Assembly (NCBI GenBank): GCA_007922225.1
Contig: ML679969.1
Coordinates: 22,856,509 to 22,920,508 of the forward strand
Direction of reading: 5' to 3'
From: Emydura subglobosa
Taxonomy: Eukaryota > Chordata > Testudines > Chelidae
DNA length: 64,000 bases
In this document: one piece after another, positions 57,858 to 64,000 of the stretch
Layout: each line of letters opens with the position of its first letter
Position numbering within the stretch: position 1 is the stretch's first letter
Notes under the pieces: model-generated
Told to the model about the DNA's origin: nothing
Database searches by the model: none
Seen by the model: only the letters and a program-made list of their open reading frames with translations
Program-made: the position numbers and the translations under genes

Positions 57858-59915
57858 CAAAGACATCTCGGCCATTTTAGATTTGGTATTGGTGAGTAGT
57901 GAGGACCTCGTAGAAGAACTGGCTGTAGGGGACAACCTTGGTTCGAGTGACCATGAGCTAATTCAGTTTAAACTAAATGGAAGGATAAATAAAAACAGAT
58001 CTGTGACTAAGGTCTTTGACTTCAAACGGACTAACTAAAAAATTAAGGGAATTAATTGGGGAAGTGGAGAGGACTGAAGAACTCATGGATCTGAAGGTGG
58101 AGGCTTGGAATTAGTTCAAGTCAAAGTTGCAGGAACTATCTGAAGCCTGCATCCCAAGGAAGGGGAAAAAATTCATAGGTAAGAGTTGTAGACCGACTTG
58201 GATGAGTAAGCATCTCAGACAGGTGATTAAGAGAAAGCAGAAAGCCTACAAGGAGTGGAAGATGGGAGGGATCAGCAAGGAAAGCTACCTCTTGGAGGTC
58301 AGAACATGTAGAGATAAAGTGAAAAAGGCCAAAAGCCAAGTAGAGTTGGACCTTGCGCAGGGAATTAAAACCAACAGTAAAAGGTTCTATAGCCATATTA
58401 ATAGGAAGAAAACAAAAAGAAGAAGTGGGACTGCTAAGCACTGAGGATGGGGTGGAGGTTAAAGATAATCTAGGCATGGCCCAATATCTAAACAAATACT
58501 TTGACTCCGTTTTTAATGAGGCTAATGATGAGCTTGGGGTAGTGATAGGGTGGCTAATGGGAATGAGGATATGGAGGTAGAAATTACCACATCAGAGACA
58601 GAAGCCAAACTCGAACAGCTTAATGGGACTAAATCGGGGGGGGGGGCGGGGGGAGGGAAGGGGCGGGATAATCTCCATTCAAGAATATTAAAGGAGTTAG
58701 CACATTAAATTGCAAGCCCATTAGCAAGGATTTTTAATGAATCTGTAAACTCAAGGCTGTACCGTATGACTGGAGAATTGCTAACATAGTTCCTATTTTT
58801 AAGAAAGGGAAAAAAAGTGATCCAGGTAACTACAGGCCTGTTAGTTGACCTCCGTAGCATGCAAGGTCTTGGAAAAAATTTTGAAAGAGAAAGTAGTTAA
58901 GGACATCGAGGTTAACGGTAATTTGGATAAAATACAACATGGCTTTACAAAAGGTCGATCATGCCAGACCACCCTGATCTTTTTTGAGAAGATAACAGAC
59001 TTTTTAGACAAAGGGAATGCAGTGGATCTAATTTACCTAGATTTACAAGCGCTGGTGAGACCTCACCTGTGGTTCCCCATGTTTAAGAAAGATGAATTCA
59101 AACTGGAATAGGTGCAGAGAAGAGCTACTAGGATAATCTGTGGAAGGGAAAACCTGCCTTATGAGAAGAGACTCAAAGAGCTTGGCTTGTTTAGTCTAAC
59201 CAAAAGAAGGTTGAGGGGAGATATGATTGCTCTCTATAAATATATCAGAGGGATAAATACCAGGGAGGGAGAGGAATTACTTAAGTTCAGTGCCTATGTG
59301 GACACAAGAACTAATGGATATAAACTGGACATCAGGAAGTTTATACTTGAAATTAGATGAAGGTTTCTCACCATCACAGGAGCGAAGTTCTGGAACAGCC
59401 TTCCAAGAGGAGCAGTGGGGGCAAAAAAACTTATCAAGCTCAGTTTTGAAGCCAGCTAAGTTATGGAGGGGATGGTATGATGGAACAGCCTAGTTTGGCA
59501 ATTGACTGTTCTTTGACTACTGGTGGTAGATATGCCAGTGGACTGTGAAGGGATGTTAGATGGGTGGTTTCTGAGTTATTACAGAGAATTCTTTCTTGGG
59601 TGTCTGGCTGTCACTCTTGCCCACATGCTCAGGGTTTAATTGATCGCCATATTTGGGGTCAGGAAGGAATTTTTCCCCAGGGCAGATTGGCAAAGGCTCT
59701 GGGTTTTTTTCGCCTTCCTCTGTAGCATGGGGCACAGCTCACTTGCTGGTGGATTCTCTTACCTTAAAGTCTTTAAACCATGATTTGATGACTTCAATAA
59801 TTCAGTCATAGGTTAAGGGTATAATACAGGAGAGGGTGGGTGAGGTTCTGTGGCCTGCATTGTGCAGGAGGTCAGACTAGATGATCATATTGGTCCCTTC
59901 TGATCTTAGAGTCTA
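57858..59915 (+). mobile_element. CR1-type LINE with an internal deletion through the reverse transcriptase
   Basis: The + strand shows the end of the endonuclease (LVSSEDLVEELAVGDN, then SSDHELIQF), then a linker with KRKQKAYKEWKMGG. It then shows the start of reverse transcriptase (KVLEKILKEKVVKDIE, then IQHGFTKGRSCQTTLIF and VDLIYLDLQ). At about 59047 it jumps directly to ALVRPHLWFPMFKKDEFKLE and VQRRATRIICGREN, so the catalytic palm with the Asp-Asp pair is missing. The 3' tail ends with GATGATCATATTGGTCCCTT near 59905. Frameshifts between blocks confirm it is dead. Confidence 0.9.
58636..58668 (+). repeat. G-run with quadruplex potential inside the CR1 copy
   Basis: Eleven consecutive G followed by CGGGGGGAGGGAAGGGGCGGG. 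Four or more G-tracts of at least three bases satisfy the usual quadruplex pattern. It replaces ordinary CR1 sequence here and may be a secondary expansion. Confidence 0.6.
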
Positions 59916-61039
59916 CGGCAGCTGGTTACCAGTGTGCACACAGCACCACAGCTGACACTAGCTGACCCCGATGCAGGTAGTCTCAGCAGAGGTAAAGGAG
60001 TGACAGGATCACGAAGACTGAACTCCCCTCCCCTCCTTAGGGGATGAGCTCTATCCTGCAGCAGGGGTGAGACAGACGGACAGAGCTTGTACTGCCAGGG
60101 ACCACACTGCCTTGTCCTGCGGAGAAGGGGCTTCTGTCCCAGGGCTGTCAGTCCAAGATCTGTCATCAGCACCACATGCACACTGGAAAGTCAGTATGTT
60201 GGAGCTAAGGTGTTCTATTTACCAAGGTTTCATGTCTGAAAGCTCAGAGCCAAGTGCGAGCAAGCCTCTCTGGAGACAGCCTCTCTCTGAAGCTCTTGCA
60301 TGGAGCTGCTTGTGCACTTTTAACCAGTTGCCACATCCCACCCCATTTCAGAGGTGGAGTAAGGCGTCCCCCTAGATCCATTGCCGACCTCTCAAGGGTG
60401 AGAGAGTTTCAATCAAGGAGTGTACAGTATTCTGAGGTCCACAGGTCAAAAGCGTCAGAGCAATGCAAAGGGTTACTACTGAGACCACCTGAGGAGATGG
60501 GAATAGAGGTGGAGAGAGCAGAGTGGACATGTGTCTTGCCCTTCCAGGAATGAAGAAGCCATCTCAGTCCTGCTGCCTCTATGGCTTCTGCCTTGTTTTG
60601 CAGGAGTGCAGTTAGAGGAAGCCAGACATCGAACTATTTGATCCAGCTCTGATTCACTTCATTTAACCTTCTAAACGTGAACTCAGCCCTCCCCCAGCAG
60701 ATAATGCTCAGACATTCTCTAGCTGTCGCCTTTCTTTTTGATATTACACACTGAGCTGTAACAAGAAAGTAAGGTGACCAGATGTCCCGATTTTATAGGG
60801 ACAGTCCAGATATTTTGGGCTGTTTTATATAGATGCCTCTTACACCCCACAGCCACTGTTCTGATTTTTCACACTTGCTCTCTGGTAACCCTACAAGAGA
60901 GGAACTCTGGTGCCACAAAGCAAGCACCTTCGTCCAGATCCAGTTAGAGAACACTGAGCTATTGAGTAGGGAGGAGGAAAAGCAGCGGAGCTAAGTTTGG
61001 GAAGAACACAATCTCAGCTGGTGAAAGCCAAAAAGGGAG
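59916..61039. other. Non-coding DNA
   Basis: Open frames of about 100 codons at 60067-60553 show no domain. About 60770-60890 (AGATGTCCCGATTTTATAGG, GACAGTCCAGATATTTTGGG) is probably another dispersed repeat, not defined further. Confidence 0.4.
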
Positions 61040-61205
61040 GCAAGTGTGTTCTAGTGGCTGGAAGTCAGAAGTCCTGAGTTCTCTTCCTGGCTCTCACACT
61101 AACGCATAGACACCAAACCTTTTGGTGCGTTAGTTTCCACTGTTTCCACGGGGTGAGAAGCATTTGCAAAGTGCTTTGAGACCCTTGGATGGTGCCATAT
61201 ATCTA
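61040..61205 (+). repeat. SINE-like fragment (tRNA-derived)
   Basis: CTAGTGGCTGGAAGTCAGAA, GTCCTGAGTTCTCTTCCTGG and GCAAAGTGCTTTGAGACCCT follow the order of the head and 3' part of MIR-like SINEs, with the central part missing. Confidence 0.6.
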
Positions 61206-63103
61206 GTACCTATGGTGGAGGGTGCCCACCAAATCCAAGGTCCAGCTAAGTAGCAGAGATGCCTTCTGAGTAAGGTGGCGCTGCCTAGGGAGTGTGGAGG
61301 AGATGAAGAACGGAAATCTCTGCAGGAGATGTCAGAGGGAATCCTCTCCCTCAGCTGAGTGGGGATGCCCACTTGCCCTTTAACAGGGTCCACAGTCTGA
61401 AGGAATCCTCAGCTGCTCCTGGATTCCCGAGGATGCATTTTCCATCCCTTCCTGGCAAGGAATTTGCCATCTTACTGTGCGAGGCCTCTTACTTAGAGCA
61501 CATCACACTTGAGTTCCAGATTTCACACTGACTTTCCCGGTGCAATTCAAGCTGTTTGTGTCTCTGAAACCCTAGAGAACTTTGGGTCCAGGCTAGCTGA
61601 GCCCACCTCTCCTTATGCCCCACCCTAGCTACTGGGATCAGCTGGAATGCCCCAAATGTCCAGATCTGAATGCCTGCAGGGTGCTGGAAGCACATTCACA
61701 GTGGGAGGGAGGGGCTTCCTCCACTGGTCTGACAGAGCTTGTGTGGACCTTCAGGGTGTATTCCAAGGCTTCTCTAGTCATGCTGGTGTTTGCCTGAGGG
61801 AACTGGAGTCCTTGGCAGCTTTGGGGCTGTTGCTCTGGGCAGACACATTGCCAGTTTAACTGGGTGATATTCCTAAAACTGCGATCAGTGCATTTTATAA
61901 ACTAAAGCCAACAAAATTCTAAACAATTCAGCAGAGTGGGGCCCCATCAAACTCTCCGGCATCCCCTCTGAACTTCCAGCAGCTTCCACTGCTGCCTGGC
62001 AACCTGTCAGAAACCCTACACCCTACCCAGCCCCAGAAATAGGACTGCCATTTGTGTGCTGCCCTTGAATCTGGTGGCAAGTGTAACATTACCCTGTCTG
62101 TGGCCAACGTAACAACCTGCCCCTCACATGCTCTCAGACCAACCCAGCCAGAGTGCTCACGCTGAACATTTACAAATGGGTTGCTCCATCTCAGCTGCTC
62201 TCACACAGAATTGAAGGCTATTGTGCACCAACAAGAAGTGTTCACAATTCCCTAAAAACCAACAGACTGGCATTTTCATTTGGGTTAACAGAGTAGGCGA
62301 GCTTTTCTCTACACCAGAAAACACATGCAGAACCACTTCATTGCTCCCCTTTCTCCAGACACACCTGAGAAATCCAATGGAACACAGAAAGGCTCAATCA
62401 TTACATGGGGATTTTTGTTGTTTCAAGCAACTTAACTGGGTGTCCCTCTGCCTTGCGCTGTATATTCCCTTGAGCAACCCTCCTGCTGCTGGAAGGCAAT
62501 TTTGTTTTAGAATGAATAATCAAGCAAAGTGTGGAGGATTATGCAAAGAGCAGAAGTAAATGCAATCCAGAGAAATTTGCATCAAGTATCATTCTGGGAC
62601 TAGACGCATAAAATAAAAGATCTCATTGAAGTATTCATTCAACTCTAGGTATGAAACACTTGCTGAAATATTAAACGTTGAGGTTCTTCTCACGTCCGAC
62701 TCACGTGAGAGGAGGGTATGAAGTGGAACAGCACCTTGTGTATGGTATAACTGGCTCCATGCTGCCCATGGAGCAGCATGGCAGCTCAGAATTGTCAACA
62801 TGAGACTTCATTTTCAAAGCAACTTGGCTGTTGGTGGAAGCATGACCTGCCCTGTGTCATCAGGGAAGCTTTCACACTGCCCTGCTAAGCCAAAAAAGTT
62901 ACATCTGTAATAGCTCATTATGGAACAGACAGCTTTCCACAGAACGAAGCTTTTAAGAAAGACAGCTAAAATCTGAGAGCTTACATTATCCCCTCAGAGA
63001 AGGACAACTGTGTACATGCGACATGATCAAACCAAACAGAAAAGTCTTTTCAATGTTATATTATAGGGAACACTTCAGTTAATGGAAGCTGCAAATCCAA
63101 ATT
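61206..63103. other. Non-coding DNA, no gene seen
   Basis: No CYSTM1 exon or other gene was recognised on either strand. Confidence 0.4.
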
Positions 63104-63349
63104 TAGGGTGTCTACACTGCAATAAGAGCTGTGACTGCAGCAGGTGTAGCCATACCTAAGCTAGCTTTGATCTAGCCATGGCAGCACAGGCTAGCCCTTC
63201 AAGTACGTACCCAGGGCCCTGGGCAGGTTTGTACAGCCTGTGCTGCTGCGGCATCACAGATATTGTTGTTCAAACTAACTAGATCAAAGCTAGCACACGT
63301 CTAAATAGGCTGCAGTCACACCTCTCGTTGCAGCACAGATGTACCCTAA
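63104..63349. mobile_element. Short palindromic DNA transposon, family C relative
   Basis: Left TAGGGTGTCTACACTGCAAT and right GTTGCAGCACAGATGTACCC are inverted. Inside, AGCTAGCTTTGATCTAGC and ACTAGATCAAAGCTAGCAC form a second inverted pair. The element is almost entirely foldback. Confidence 0.8.
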
Positions 63350-63590
63350 GGGCTAGTCTACATTGAAAAGTTACAGTGACAAAGCCACATTTCCCAGGGG
63401 TGTGAAAATCCACAGTTAGATTGACTCAAGCCCCAGTGTAGACAGCACTAGGTTGATGGAAGAATTCTTCTGTTGACCTATCTACCGCCTTTTGAAGAGG
63501 AAGATTACCCATAGCGATGGGGAACTCCTACCGTCCTTGCAGTAAGTGCCAATGTTGTAGCATTTTAAGTGTAGCCATAGCCGTAGCTGT
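63346..63590 (-). mobile_element. Short palindromic DNA transposon, family B, copy 3
   Basis: Reverse-orientation relative of the family B copies. On the + strand it starts CTAAGGGCTAGTCTACATTG, contains CCCAGTGTAGACAGC and GGAAGAATTCTTCTGTTGAC, and ends near AGTGTAGCCATAGCCG. It abuts the previous element with an overlap of a few bases at CCTAAGGG. Confidence 0.7.
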
Positions 63591-64000
63591 TCCATGCCAC
63601 TGGCTGCAGAAGGCGGGTAACAAAATTAAGCCCTTTAAAGACTAACGTTTTTGGCTATAAAAAAGGGGAACTTGAAAACCTAGTGTGTATAGAAACACTA
63701 GAGATTTTTTAAATGCCAGATATTCTTTTCCTTTGGACTTGCCTCTACAGTGCTGGAAACCTCCAGCATTTTGTCAGTACAAGAGAACTGTGAAATAAAA
63801 CTGATTAAAAATAAAGCAAAACTGAACTTTGGAGATGGATTATGATATAAAAAATAAAGAGCAAAAATACTGCAGAGTCATTTTTAAAGAGCAGTTTACA
63901 TTAGTAAAATTGGAAACATTAATAAGACAACTATGGAAAAGGATTCAATATAGTTCTCTTGTAAATGTACCTTTAAAAACAATGTGCAATGCTCTTAACT
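63591..64000. other. Non-coding DNA at the window edge
   Basis: AT-rich sequence with nothing recognised. Confidence 0.35.

Noticed and set aside
1..64000. CRISPR arrays, rRNA and functional tRNA genes
   Set aside because: No regularly spaced identical repeats were seen. The tRNA-like sequences are SINE heads that lack a complete cloverleaf, and no rRNA segment was recognised.

Overview
This is vertebrate nuclear DNA, most likely from a reptile and probably a turtle. Coding sequence is sparse, introns are tens of kilobases long, and the repeats are a mixture of CR1-type LINEs, tRNA-derived MIR-like SINEs, many short palindromic DNA transposons and a DIRS-type tyrosine-recombinase retrotransposon. 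The turtle assignment is an inference from that repeat mix; the vertebrate assignment is secure from two conserved genes.

Only two host genes are recognisable, and both are partial. On the + strand are the last two coding exons of PFDN1 (prefoldin subunit 1): exon 3 at 10751-10835 and terminal exon 4 at 43183-43266, separated by a 32.3 kb intron and followed by a poly(A) signal at 43443. The exon that should precede exon 3 was not found between 1 and 10750, so it probably lies to the left. On the - strand is the last coding exon of CYSTM1 (51633-51739), with a poly(A) signal at 51243-51248; its 5' exons are not visible and probably lie to the right. The genes converge tail to tail across about 7.8 kb, the arrangement I recall for PFDN1 and CYSTM1 on human 5q31.

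Layout: 1-10.7 kb is PFDN1 intron 2 with old repeats, including one copy of a large pyrimidine-rich repeat. 10.8-43.2 kb is PFDN1 intron 3. It holds a nearly complete 6.0 kb DIRS element (12087-18092), a broken zinc-finger-type gene bracketed by roughly 230 bp inverted repeats (about 19.6-22.9 kb) and split by a hAT element, a second copy of the pyrimidine-rich repeat (25.19-26.33 kb) and an antisense CR1 copy (34.6-36.0 kb). 43.5-51.2 kb is a GC-richer intergenic interval with a small CpG- and G-rich candidate promoter at 45.46-45.60 kb. 51.7-64 kb lies upstream of the last CYSTM1 exon and carries two CR1 copies, several SINEs and DNA transposons.

The DIRS element is the most informative mobile element. 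It has non-identical inverted terminal repeats, an internal complementary region made of the complements of both outer ends, a gag-like region, reverse transcriptase with an intact YLDD motif, RNase H and a tyrosine recombinase. Its damage is limited to a few discrete lesions, so it looks young. The unnamed gene inside the inverted repeats is the best candidate for something undescribed.
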